From Pacificibacter marinus (lineage in GTDB: Bacteria > Pseudomonadota > Alphaproteobacteria > Rhodobacterales > Rhodobacteraceae), in assembly GCF_018860505.1 (NCBI RefSeq), contig NZ_JAHKPU010000002.1, forward strand, positions 1 to 64,000: a stretch of DNA of 64,000 nucleotides, in the 5' to 3' direction. Positions 35,118-43,301 of this stretch are shown here, piece by piece. Made by a program: the position numbers and the translations under genes. Below the pieces are notes generated by a model, which was not told where the DNA came from, searched no databases, and saw only the letters and a list, made by a program, of their open reading frames with translations. Position 1 is the first letter of the stretch; each line of letters begins with the position of its first letter.

Positions 35118-35242
35118 CGTCGTTGGGCATGCTGCGGTGCGGCCTGTCAAACTGGTCATTCGCTTTGAATAATACTGTTCCTCCCAGCCTTGTCCCGTGG
35201 TAGTTAAGTGGGTGCTTTTGATCAGATTTATTGGGCTAGGTT

Positions 35243-36676
35243 ATGACAGATATTCTCTACAAGTACCGTGCGGATGGCAAATTTACGGAGAGCATAATAA
35301 CGACTAAGAAAGCTTATTTGGCTACGGCCCATCAACTAAACGACCCGTTTGAATGCACTCTCCAGGAAGTGGCCCCAGCTTGGTTTGAGAAAAATATCCA
35401 AGAAGGAATGAGCGCGTCAATCTTGGGCTTCATGATGGAAGCTCAAAGGGCGGCGTCTAATGGCGAAGATTTCTTTGGATATACATCTGATAAGATCTCC
35501 TTTGTGACTGAGAAAATAGCTTCGTCGGAAAATTTAGATACAAAGTACAATGCTTGGAGAGCTTTTATGCTGGACCACACCGGCCATGAACCGTCCGACA
35601 TTCGAAAAACACTCTATCAAATGGACACTCAACTCACGGAAACTGGTATCCTTAGCTTATCCATAAATCCCGTTCAGGACTTGATGTGGGCTCACTACGG
35701 CGACAACCATTATGGCGTCTGTTTCGGCTTCAAGCGGGCTGCTGGATCAAAGCTAGCTGATCCAAATCACTGTCTACCTGTACGGTATTCGGATAAACTA
35801 CCAGAGATGGCCGATGATGGACTGCAGACCGCTTTGACCTTGGCGGTTGATGAGAACGGGCAGCCGTATACTTCAAGTCTCAAGATGGCCTTTACAGATA
35901 AGACATTTCAACGTGTCATTTCGACGAAACCAACTTCGTGGGCCTATGAGGAGGAAGTTAGGTACGTCGAACCATATTCTGGTCTCTGCGATCTACCCGG
36001 CCCTTTGATAGAAGTCATTTTTGGTCTCAGGTGTTCAGCGGAACGACAGGAGCACTACATAGAGCTGTTGCGTGATCATTCAGACAACGAAGTCCGATTG
36101 TTCAAGATTAAGAAACGTGATGGCGGAAACACTCTTGAGCGGGTCGAACTGGAGCCCCCGATCTTGCAACCGCGAGCAAGATCGTTGCCAGACAATAAGC
36201 TTGAGCAACCTAGGGAGATGTCCGAAAAGGAGCTTGCGGCATGGATGGAACAACTTATCCAGAAAGAAATGTACGGAGAGGTGATTTTTCAAACTGCCGA
36301 GAACCTGTCAAGATCGCCTGACTCTCCTCTTTTACGTCACATAAAGGCCACTGCCCATGGGCTCGCCGGAGAACACGACAAAGCGCTTATCGAATACAAG
36401 ACGCTCTCTAATAGCTTTCCCGAAGTTGCCGCTGGTTGGTATGGCATGGCATGCGCCTACGAGGCGATGGGACAGTTAGAGAAAGTGGTCGCGCTTCTGC
36501 GAACAGCATACAACTTGAACGAAACAGACCCAAGCATCACATTAAACTTGGGAGTTCACCTGGTCTCCGACAAGCAAACCCTCGAAGAAGGCATGACGCT
36601 ATTGCGCAAAGCTGATGAGTTGGGCCACCGACGGGCACGACAAATTATCAACAGTTATTCCCAGAGAAAATTATAA
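35243..36676 (+). CDS. DUF2971 protein with C-terminal TPR region
   Basis: A 477-aa protein. The N-terminal ~290 residues fit DUF2971: ILYKYRADGKF, ATAHQLNDPFECT, LMWAHYGDNHYGVCFGF and EEEVRYVEP. The C-terminal ~150 residues contain tandem TPR-like helix pairs (GLAGEHDKALIEYKTL, AYEAMGQLEKVVALLRTAY). DUF2971 proteins are common in accessory islands and some sit in abortive-infection contexts, but the biochemical function is unknown. Start is ATG 35243 with GGGCTAGG upstream. A repeat copy follows. Confidence 0.8.
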   Translation: MTDILYKYRADGKFTESIITTKKAYLATAHQLNDPFECTLQEVAPAWFEKNIQEGMSASILGFMMEAQRAASNGEDFFGYTSDKISFVTEKIASSENLDTKYNAWRAFMLDHTGHEPSDIRKTLYQMDTQLTETGILSLSINPVQDLMWAHYGDNHYGVCFGFKRAAGSKLADPNHCLPVRYSDKLPEMADDGLQTALTLAVDENGQPYTSSLKMAFTDKTFQRVISTKPTSWAYEEEVRYVEPYSGLCDLPGPLIEVIFGLRCSAERQEHYIELLRDHSDNEVRLFKIKKRDGGNTLERVELEPPILQPRARSLPDNKLEQPREMSEKELAAWMEQLIQKEMYGEVIFQTAENLSRSPDSPLLRHIKATAHGLAGEHDKALIEYKTLSNSFPEVAAGWYGMACAYEAMGQLEKVVALLRTAYNLNETDPSITLNLGVHLVSDKQTLEEGMTLLRKADELGHRRARQIINSYSQRKL

Positions 36677-36734
36677 TACTCCCGGCCCTGAGCTGCAATT
36701 CGACTTTTTAGGTCAATGCTGCGATTGCAGCCCG

Positions 36735-36751
36735 CATTGTTGACATTCGCT
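36735..36751. repeat. Degenerate CATTGC-GACATT-GCT repeat, copy 4
   Basis: CATTGTTGACATTCGCT, after the DUF2971-TPR gene. Confidence 0.45.
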
Positions 36752-36939
36752 ATGGGGCGGACGACGCGCGGTGATGCCCGCTGGTTATGGCTCAGCACAC
36801 CCCCACGGCTAAGCGTTTCTGTCTTATACGTCTAGCGTCGGATCTCTTCGCTGGTATGACGCTTACTTGGACGGGGCAGCAGGCGCCATACATTCCATGC
36901 AGAGACTTTGCGCCACGGCATTTACCGCAGTGCAAAGGT

Positions 36940-38430
36940 TTAGGCGTTGACCACGATGTGATCGAGTGTAATGCCCGTATCACCGTCCAAGCGGATCACC
37001 ACGGGGACCTCTTGGCTCGAATAATCGGGTTCATAGACCACGATCACGTCAGAATAGCTCCCGTCGTCTGCATGAGTGATTTCAATGCGATCGATACTGT
37101 CTAAATCTCCGTTGTCGATCATCAAGACGTCCTCAGTGATGTCAAAGTCGGTGATCCGCACAAAGGCGTTCTCGTTCTCGACAGAGTAAGCTCTTGGGCT
37201 CACATGAATCGTGTCCGCGCCCTCTCCGCCGGTGATCACGGTGGTTTCGTCATCGGCGTTGAAGTGATCATTTACGGTAAACGTATCATCGCCGGCCCCG
37301 CCAAAGCTCGTGGTGCCTGCATCGACCTGAAGATTGTCATTGCCATCGCCACCATAGCCCGTCGCGCCATAGTCTAGGCTCACAAAGTCATCTCCAGAGC
37401 CACCGTGGGCCTCGGAATTTTCACCGCTGACAATAAGACTATCATCGCCCGTGCCGCCCATTGCGGTGCCCGCGCTGATGCTGATCCTATCATCGCCTTC
37501 GCCGCCATCAACGGTATCGACGATGAACCCGGTAATATCATCGTCGCCCGCGCCGCCTTCGATGACGATACCAGTGTCAAGATCGGTGCCGTCATCGGGC
37601 CAATTGAAACCCAAACTATCAGTCCCCAACCGTGTGACGCCGGGGCCATAGGCGTTGATATCATCATCCCCATCACCGCCAATAAGGGTCACATCGAAAT
37701 TATCTGTTTCGAGACGGTCATCCCCGTCACCACCCTCAACTGTGATGTTGTCTTCGTCTGTGCTGATCCAATCAAAGCCGTCGCTGCCAACTGTGTCTTC
37801 GGTGACGATCGTTTCTGGAATACCATTAATCGTGACTACATAATCCGTTGGAAGAAACCCCACTATATCATCCCCGTCCGTATTCGCAGTGAGGTAATAG
37901 CTGTCGATGGGCGTGTTTGTCTCGATATCGCCGACGCGGGCGCTTGGGTCTTCGTTGGCCTCAACCTGCGAAAGATCAACAACCCCCAGAAGTTCAAGAT
38001 CATGGGCCTCTTCAAAATCATCAAGCTCGAAATAGCCGCCGTCATCGCCAGGGATATCAGTACGATTTTCCCAGTTTTGACCGGACCAATCCACGCCCTC
38101 GGGCACCAGATAAAAGCGCGCCTCGTCCCGTTCGAACTCATCTGAGTTGGGTTCGGTATCAGTATAGTACATGACGGCGATGCGGCCGGTTTCATCTTCG
38201 CCAAGCTCAATAGACACGCCCGTTTCCGTTAACGAAAATGACGCCCCAAGATCAGCGTCTGCGTCTGCGTCTGCGTCGATTGTGTCGTCGTCGCTTTGGT
38301 AAAGGACCCCGACGTCGCTTTCGTCGTTAGCGCGATTGGTGTCGCCTGAGGCGTTCTCGTCGTCATCGGGCAAAAGGCTATCTATTGCTAAGCCTGTTCC
38401 TAACATTGATAATAAAATAAGTGCGAGCAT
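36940..38430 (-). CDS. RTX-type calcium-binding repeat protein
   Basis: A 496-aa very acidic protein. The N-terminus is a short hydrophobic segment (MLALILLSMLGTGLAI), then an Asp-rich linker with a DADADADAD run. The central part (about 225-400) has many hemolysin-type GGxGxDxhx nonapeptide repeats (GGDGDD, GGAGDD, GGTGDD), which fold as a Ca-binding beta roll. The last ~100 residues resemble the usual C-terminal type I secretion region. It resembles Rhodobacterales RTX-like surface proteins. Start is ATG 38430 with AGGGGGC ahead. No type I transporter gene is beside it. Confidence 0.85.
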   Translation of the reverse strand: MLALILLSMLGTGLAIDSLLPDDDENASGDTNRANDESDVGVLYQSDDDTIDADADADADLGASFSLTETGVSIELGEDETGRIAVMYYTDTEPNSDEFERDEARFYLVPEGVDWSGQNWENRTDIPGDDGGYFELDDFEEAHDLELLGVVDLSQVEANEDPSARVGDIETNTPIDSYYLTANTDGDDIVGFLPTDYVVTINGIPETIVTEDTVGSDGFDWISTDEDNITVEGGDGDDRLETDNFDVTLIGGDGDDDINAYGPGVTRLGTDSLGFNWPDDGTDLDTGIVIEGGAGDDDITGFIVDTVDGGEGDDRISISAGTAMGGTGDDSLIVSGENSEAHGGSGDDFVSLDYGATGYGGDGNDNLQVDAGTTSFGGAGDDTFTVNDHFNADDETTVITGGEGADTIHVSPRAYSVENENAFVRITDFDITEDVLMIDNGDLDSIDRIEITHADDGSYSDVIVVYEPDYSSQEVPVVIRLDGDTGITLDHIVVNA

Positions 38431-38797
38431 GACGCCCCCTAAAAAAAATAAAAAAATGGTTACACTTTAAACTGTAGAGTCGCGCTTACTCTCTGTCTAC
38501 CCGCCCCCACACATGCGCAGCTTTTATCCTGCGGCGTTGGTCAATGCGGGTTAGAAGCGGACGTTTGCTGCGGTTGAAAGTGCCGCGTGCCGCCGAATGT
38601 CTGCTTTCTCATTCGGTTGGACTATATTTCGCACGCGCAGCGAATTCACACTTTCCGCCCTTGGTGTTTTTCGCTGCGGTCGCAATACTCAGAAAGCGGT
38701 TGTTGAGGCCGGCGCGGCGAATTCACACTTTACCCCGCATGGGAGACCTTCGCCGCAGCTTTGTTGAGCGCCAGCTTTCCCTACTCGAGGACCGGTG
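38431..38797. other. Intergenic region with a direct repeat pair
   Basis: No gene is supported. It holds two copies of a GAATTCACACTTT-containing repeat (38637 and 38714) and a dyad around 38592-38620 of the type often scattered between genes in this lineage. Confidence 0.5.
38637..38737. repeat. Direct repeat pair, GCRGCGAATTCACACTTT type
   Basis: GCAGCGAATTCACACTTT at 38637 and GCGGCGAATTCACACTTT at 38714 are 77 bp apart and followed by related C-rich sequence. They look like dispersed intergenic repeats rather than part of a gene. Confidence 0.55.
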
Positions 38798-39085
38798 TCA
38801 TTTCCTCACGCCGTCCAGAAGCTCCAAAACGCGCGCGTAGTCTTCGGTGAAGTCCCTAACCTGCTCAAAAACCTCCCGTCGCTCCTGATCCAGGCAACGG
38901 AAGTACCGCTCGACATCGGTAAAATACGTCTCCGCATCACGCTGCAACAGATCTGCATAGGCCTGCACGTCATGTGCATTGGTCGGCATCCAGGGCGGCA
39001 CAGGCGGCAGACAACTGCCCGCGATCGAGGCAGAACTCCAGCTCAGAACGATCATAACCGCCAATGTTTGTTTCAAAAGCGCCAT
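38798..39085 (-). CDS. Small exported protein divergent from T4SS operon
   Basis: A 95-aa protein with a signal peptide (about 1-22, ending SSASIAGSC). A short Pro-rich mature N-terminus and a long charged helix follow. No family recognised. It is divergent from the T4SS operon, and both would be controlled from 39086-39248, which contains an AT-rich palindrome. The place fits a T4SS accessory or exclusion factor, but that is only inference. Confidence 0.6.
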   Translation of the reverse strand: MALLKQTLAVMIVLSWSSASIAGSCLPPVPPWMPTNAHDVQAYADLLQRDAETYFTDVERYFRCLDQERREVFEQVRDFTEDYARVLELLDGVRK

Positions 39086-39162
39086 ATTATCTTGGCTCAG
39101 CCACTCCGTTGCAGTAAATTCGTTTCAACGCATGAATGGCGCAATAACGCAAATTGCACCTA

Positions 39163-39191
39163 TTGATTGCATAATTATAATATTGTATCGG
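39163..39191. promoter_or_regulatory. AT-rich palindrome upstream of T4SS operon, shared with oriT
   Basis: The sequence runs TTGATT...ATTATAATATTGTATC and shares ATTATAATATTG plus ATC with the 28-bp palindrome at 61271-61298. It lies between the divergent small gene and the T4SS operon. Confidence 0.6.
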
Positions 39192-39194
39192 TTC

Positions 39195-39215
39195 GGTAGT
39201 CCATGAGGGACTGCC
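39195..39215 (+). promoter_or_regulatory. Hairpin in the T4SS operon leader
   Basis: GGTAGTCC pairs with GGACTGCC around a 5-nt loop (one G-U pair), ahead of the first gene of the operon. It could be a leader structure or an operator arm. Confidence 0.35.
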
Positions 39216-39248
39216 GGGCTCATGCGAAATTCTGCAAGGCTCGATCCT

Positions 39249-39575
39249 ATGAATTTGATGCAAGACGCCCCAAATGTTGTCAGCGAAGAAGGGCTGCGCA
39301 CACTGCTCGCCGAAGGACATTCGGCGGATGTCGTGTGCCGAGTTACGCCCAAACGTACAGGTGCTCAGTGGTCCGGAGTTTGGACCGTGCATTGCGTCTC
39401 GCCAGATGGCGAGACGCGCCGCCTGCTTGTCACCGCGCGCAACAACATGGCTGCTCGGGAATTCAAGACGATCAACGGCTTATCCAGCTTCCTTGCGGGC
39501 CTTGGTGTTTCGATCGTCTCAATCCCCATGCTCGAAGGCAAGGTTGCCTCGCACAAGCTGCACGACGCGGGCTAA
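39249..39575 (+). CDS. Unknown first gene of the T4SS operon
   Basis: A 108-aa soluble protein (MNLMQDAPNVVSEE) with alternating strands and helices: VCRVTPKRTGAQWSGVW and REFKTINGLSSFLAGLGVSIVSIPM. No family recognised. Start is ATG 39249 with AAGG 9 nt ahead; an in-frame ATG at 39222 has a weaker RBS. It overlaps the lytic transglycosylase gene by 32 bp. Gene-first position suggests a regulator or cytosolic T4SS accessory (inference). Confidence 0.65.
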   Translation: MNLMQDAPNVVSEEGLRTLLAEGHSADVVCRVTPKRTGAQWSGVWTVHCVSPDGETRRLLVTARNNMAAREFKTINGLSSFLAGLGVSIVSIPMLEGKVASHKLHDAG

Positions 39576-40218
39576 GCCACTTGCCGTCCTCGCAGCATTC
39601 CTTGCTGCACCCGCCTATTCTGAAGGCTTCGTGCTTTCCATGCGGGCCGATGGCCAGCTGGAAACCAAAGCACCCCAATCAGGGTTTGCACAAAGCTATG
39701 TCGACGGGATTGGCGCAAACCCACCAGAGCTGATTGTTTTTGCAGCGCCAGAGCCTGAAGCTCCCCCACCTGCACCCGCCCGCGCAGTTCCCCGCCCCGA
39801 AATCCTCGCTGCCATTGAAAGCACCGCGCACCGTTATGGTGGGCATCCTGCACTACGCCGCGCCGGGCTCTCAGTGACGGAATGGCAGACGCTGTTCCAG
39901 GCCAATATCGAAATCGAAAGCGCCTATCGCCCGAATGCGCGTAGTCCCGTAGGCGCGATTGGCCTCGGACAGTTGATGCCAGCGACGGCCGCGCAGCTCG
40001 GCGTGGATCCGCATAACTGGCAGGCCAATCTGGATGGCTCTGCCCGTTACCTTCTGATGATGTTGGCGCAGTTCGGCACGCCCGAACTCGCGCTTGCCGC
40101 CTACAACGCGGGGCCTGACGCGGTCGCTCGCCATGGCGGCATCCCTCCCTACCGAGAAACCCAAAATCACGTGCGCCGCGTCATGGCCGTGCGTGATCGA
40201 CTGACTGGAGCCTCATGA
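39544..40218 (+). CDS. virB1: VirB1-type lytic transglycosylase
   Basis: A 224-aa murein-cleaving enzyme that opens the wall for T4SS assembly. The likely signal peptide is PRTSCTTRAKPLAVLAAFL... ending APAYS. A Pro-rich linker follows, then an SLT domain with NIEIESAYRPNARSPVGA (catalytic Glu in the IE-S pair), GLGQLMPATA and LALAAYNAGP. No ATG is available after the upstream gene's conserved part. The best start is TTG 39544 with GAAGG four bases ahead, so the start is uncertain. It ends with a 4-bp overlap (ATGA) with virB2. Confidence 0.85.
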   Translation: MPRTSCTTRAKPLAVLAAFLAAPAYSEGFVLSMRADGQLETKAPQSGFAQSYVDGIGANPPELIVFAAPEPEAPPPAPARAVPRPEILAAIESTAHRYGGHPALRRAGLSVTEWQTLFQANIEIESAYRPNARSPVGAIGLGQLMPATAAQLGVDPHNWQANLDGSARYLLMMLAQFGTPELALAAYNAGPDAVARHGGIPPYRETQNHVRRVMAVRDRLTGAS

Positions 40219-40508
40219 TGCACATTCAATTCCGCACGATCCTGTCGCTGGCTCTGGTCAGTTTGATGATTGCCAATCCCGCGCTCGCGCAAAGTATCGA
40301 CCTCTCACCGGTGCAAAACCTTCTCCAAGGCATCGTCGACACGATCACCGGCCCCTTGGGTATTGTCATCGGCACGCTGGCTTTGATCGGTGTGTTCCTC
40401 TCCTGGCTCTTCGGAATCCTCGACTTCCGCCAAGCCCTCTGGGTGCTGGTCGCTATCGCAGGCATCGCAGCTGCGCCGACCATCGTGACCGCCATCTGGG
40501 GCGCGTAA
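40215..40508 (+). CDS. virB2: VirB2-type pilin
   Basis: A 97-aa TrbC/VirB2 major pilin precursor. A signal peptide ending NPALAQS is followed by two hydrophobic helices (PLGIVIGTLALIGVF and ALWVLVAIAGIAAAPT), as required for the extracellular T-pilus subunit. ATGA coupled to the transglycosylase gene. Confidence 0.92.
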   Translation: MMHIQFRTILSLALVSLMIANPALAQSIDLSPVQNLLQGIVDTITGPLGIVIGTLALIGVFLSWLFGILDFRQALWVLVAIAGIAAAPTIVTAIWGA

Positions 40509-40515
40509 ATCCGGC

Positions 40516-40794
40516 ATGGCAACTCAAACCCGCCTCTTCCTGGGCCTGATCCGGCCGCCAAAGCTCATCGGCTTGCCGATCATGTATGCCATGGTTTGGC
40601 TCTTCGGGTTTGTGTTGCTGTTTCTCTGGGTCCAGAGCTGGCCGGTGATCATCATCGCCGCTCTGGCCTATCCTGTGCTGTGGAAAGCCGCTGACTGGGA
40701 CCCGGCCTTTCTTGAGGTGATGGTCACCGCGCTGCAGGAAACGCCCCCGACGCCAAATCGCAAGATCCATTCGGGGGACAGCTATGCTGCGTGA
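40516..40794 (+). CDS. virB3: VirB3-type membrane protein
   Basis: A 92-aa inner membrane protein with LFLGLIRPPKLIGLPIMY and two membrane helices. Its place between virB2 and virB4 and the RPPK motif identify VirB3. It overlaps virB4 by 11 bp. Confidence 0.92.
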   Translation: MATQTRLFLGLIRPPKLIGLPIMYAMVWLFGFVLLFLWVQSWPVIIIAALAYPVLWKAADWDPAFLEVMVTALQETPPTPNRKIHSGDSYAA

Positions 40795-43150
40795 CCCCTC
40801 AGATGATCTTGCGATGCTACCGGACTGGGCGCGCAAAGAGCGTCCAATGGCCAGCATGCTGCCCTATGTCAGCCTCGTGAATGACGTGACGATCCGCACA
40901 CGCGGCAACGCACTGTTCCAGTGCATCCGCCTCGATGGCGTCAACAGCATGACAAGCGATGACGCACATCTAGAAAAGATCCGCGCGCTCTTCGCGGCGA
41001 TCATTGCGCAGATTGGGCCAGAGTTCAGTTTCTACGTCCACAAGGTTTCAAAAGCGATCGAGACGGCCTTGCCACCGGTTCGCGAGGAAGAGTTCGCGCA
41101 AGCGCTGGACACCCGCTGGCAATCGGCCATGGCTCGGGCGGGCCTGCGGGACAAAACGCTCACGCTGACAGTGCTGAAACGTCCTCCCCTCGGCGCGCGG
41201 CTACGCCTGAAGCGTTCAGACTCAATCGAACAGATGAAAGACCAGACAGCCAAGCAGCTGCGCAAGCTCGAGGAGGTCGTCGGGTTTCTGCTGTCGTCCT
41301 TTGCAGAGATGAACCCGCGCCTTCTTGGAGCCGAAAGCGGCGAACTGCTTGGTTTCCTCGGGGCGCTCAACATTGGTCAGGAACGGCCGCTTTTCGCAAA
41401 ATCGCGATTTGGCGTCATTGCCGAAGATGTGGCCAACACGCGCGTCACGTTTCAGGGGCGAGGCTTTACGCTGGACGACGGAACGGCGGGAAAGCGGTTT
41501 GGCACCAGCTTTGCGATCAAGACCTATCCAGCCAAAACCAGCTGCACCATGTTCGATGAGCTGAACCTGCCCGTCGACATGGTCGTCACCCATTCCTTCA
41601 CGCCGATCAACAGCAACATCATGGCCAGTCGGATCAAGCGGCAACAGCGTCTGATGAAGGCCAGCGATGACGGCGCGATTTCCCTCGCAGAAGAACTGGT
41701 CGACGCGCTGGACGATCTGGAATCCAAGCGGCTCAGCTTTGGCGATCATCACATGACGGTGACGGTGTTCGCCGAGACCGAGGAAAAGTTGGAAGCGATC
41801 GCCGCCGAGGTGCGCAACATCGCGATCGGTGAAGGCGTCAATCTGGTGAACGAGAGCTTTGCGGCCCGAACCCATTATTTCGCGCAACACCCGGGCAATG
41901 GACAGATGCGCAGCCGCAAGGCCGCCATCACCAACACGAACTTTGCCGACCTCGCGGCGCTTCATCGCAGTCAATTGGGCAAACCCGGAGACAATGTACC
42001 TTGGGGCAAGCCGATAAGCATGTTTCCAACGCCTGAACGCTCGGGCTTCCTCTTCAACTACCACGAGGCCGGACAGCCAGACAAAGAACCGACTGGTGGT
42101 CATACTTTGATCCTCGGCCGCCCTGGTTCTGGCAAATCAGTGCTGTCGGCCTTCCTCATGACCCAAGCGCGTCGCTGCGACGCGCGCGTGTTTGTCTTCG
42201 ACTATCGCACGGGCATGGAAATGGCGGTCCGCGCCAATTGCGGGCGCTACAGTGCCATCAAGGCAGGTGAAGCAACCGGTCTCAACCCGCTGCGCACCGA
42301 AATCGATGGGCGCGGTCAAGCCTGGCTCTCCGATTGGCTGGCGACGCTGCTGAATCGCACCGACAAGCCCCTGAGCCCAGTTCAGGTCAACCGGATCCAA
42401 GAGGTGGTGCGACAGAACGCTGGGGCGAACAATGCCGCCCTGCGCAACTGGCAGGATTTGGCCTCACTCTTTGTGGCTGGGGCAGATGAAGGGGATCTGT
42501 TCGAACGGATCCAGGAATGGACGGCGGATGGCCGCTTTGGCTGGATCTTTGGACAAAGCTCTGAAGATACCTTCTCGCTCGATGGTAATGTCGTGGGGTT
42601 CGACCTCACCGGCATTCTCGACAGCGAAAGCGAGAAAGAGCGCATGGCGGTCCTGTCCTACCTGTTTCGGCGGGTGGAGCGCGTGATCGAGGATCGCAAG
42701 CCGACGCTGATCATCATCGATGAGGCCTGGAAGGCGCTCGACAACCCGTATTTCGCAGACCGGCTCAGCAACTGGCTGGTCACGGCACGCAAACAGAATG
42801 CCGTCGTTGTGATGATGACCCAATACGCAAGCCAGCTCGAGAAAACACGAACCGGCAAAACGATTTTCGAGGCCGTGCCGACACAGCTCCTGCTTCCCAA
42901 CATCCGCGCCTCAGCCACCGATTACACCATGCTCGGTCTCACCGAAAAAGAGCTCAGCGTTTTGCTCGGCACAGGCAGCAACTCTCGCCTAGCGCTGGTG
43001 CGCGACGATCAAGGCTCGGTGGTGGTCGACGCTGATTTAAGCGCCCTTGGCCCTTATCTCACGATCCTTGGCGGCATGGAAAAAGGCGAAGCGCTGGTTG
43101 GCGCGGATTACCGCCAAAACCCCGATTTTTGGAGACAGATTGATGCGTAG
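40784..43150 (+). CDS. virB4: VirB4-type T4SS ATPase
   Basis: A 788-aa ATPase with the CagE/TrbE N-terminal domain and the C-terminal motor. Walker A GRPGSGKSVL is near residue 444 and Walker B is TLIIIDEAWKAL. It powers pilus biogenesis and substrate transfer at the inner membrane. The ATG at 40784 overlaps virB3; the end overlaps the lipoprotein gene. Confidence 0.96.
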   Translation: MLRDPSDDLAMLPDWARKERPMASMLPYVSLVNDVTIRTRGNALFQCIRLDGVNSMTSDDAHLEKIRALFAAIIAQIGPEFSFYVHKVSKAIETALPPVREEEFAQALDTRWQSAMARAGLRDKTLTLTVLKRPPLGARLRLKRSDSIEQMKDQTAKQLRKLEEVVGFLLSSFAEMNPRLLGAESGELLGFLGALNIGQERPLFAKSRFGVIAEDVANTRVTFQGRGFTLDDGTAGKRFGTSFAIKTYPAKTSCTMFDELNLPVDMVVTHSFTPINSNIMASRIKRQQRLMKASDDGAISLAEELVDALDDLESKRLSFGDHHMTVTVFAETEEKLEAIAAEVRNIAIGEGVNLVNESFAARTHYFAQHPGNGQMRSRKAAITNTNFADLAALHRSQLGKPGDNVPWGKPISMFPTPERSGFLFNYHEAGQPDKEPTGGHTLILGRPGSGKSVLSAFLMTQARRCDARVFVFDYRTGMEMAVRANCGRYSAIKAGEATGLNPLRTEIDGRGQAWLSDWLATLLNRTDKPLSPVQVNRIQEVVRQNAGANNAALRNWQDLASLFVAGADEGDLFERIQEWTADGRFGWIFGQSSEDTFSLDGNVVGFDLTGILDSESEKERMAVLSYLFRRVERVIEDRKPTLIIIDEAWKALDNPYFADRLSNWLVTARKQNAVVVMMTQYASQLEKTRTGKTIFEAVPTQLLLPNIRASATDYTMLGLTEKELSVLLGTGSNSRLALVRDDQGSVVVDADLSALGPYLTILGGMEKGEALVGADYRQNPDFWRQIDA

Positions 43151-43301
43151 ACTTTGCGTGCTGACCCTCACCCTTTTGACCCTGACAGCCTGCTCGGAAT
43201 ACCGGCCGTCCGAAGCTGAATGCTTCACCTTCTTTGCCGAAGTCAGCCGCAGCAATTGCAATTTCGAGCTGCTCGGGCCGATTGGTTCGCTGCATGAATA
43301 G
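43143..43301 (+). CDS. Small lipoprotein, VirB7-like position
   Basis: A 52-aa lipoprotein: hydrophobic leader CVLTLTLLTLTAC with the lipobox LTAC (C17). Three more Cys follow, which could bond to a VirB9 partner. It overlaps virB4 and the next transglycosylase gene (ATGAATAG). Size and position fit VirB7 or a TrbK-type exclusion lipoprotein; sequence cannot decide. Confidence 0.75.
   Translation: MRRLCVLTLTLLTLTACSEYRPSEAECFTFFAEVSRSNCNFELLGPIGSLHE

Noticed and set aside
37200-37760. Repeated units suggestive of CRISPR or tandem array
   Set aside because: They are coding nonapeptide repeats of the RTX protein with three-base periodicity and no constant repeat/spacer pattern.
37405-38145. 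246-codon frame opposite the RTX gene
   Set aside because: Periodic antisense of GGxGxD repeats stays open by composition; not a gene.
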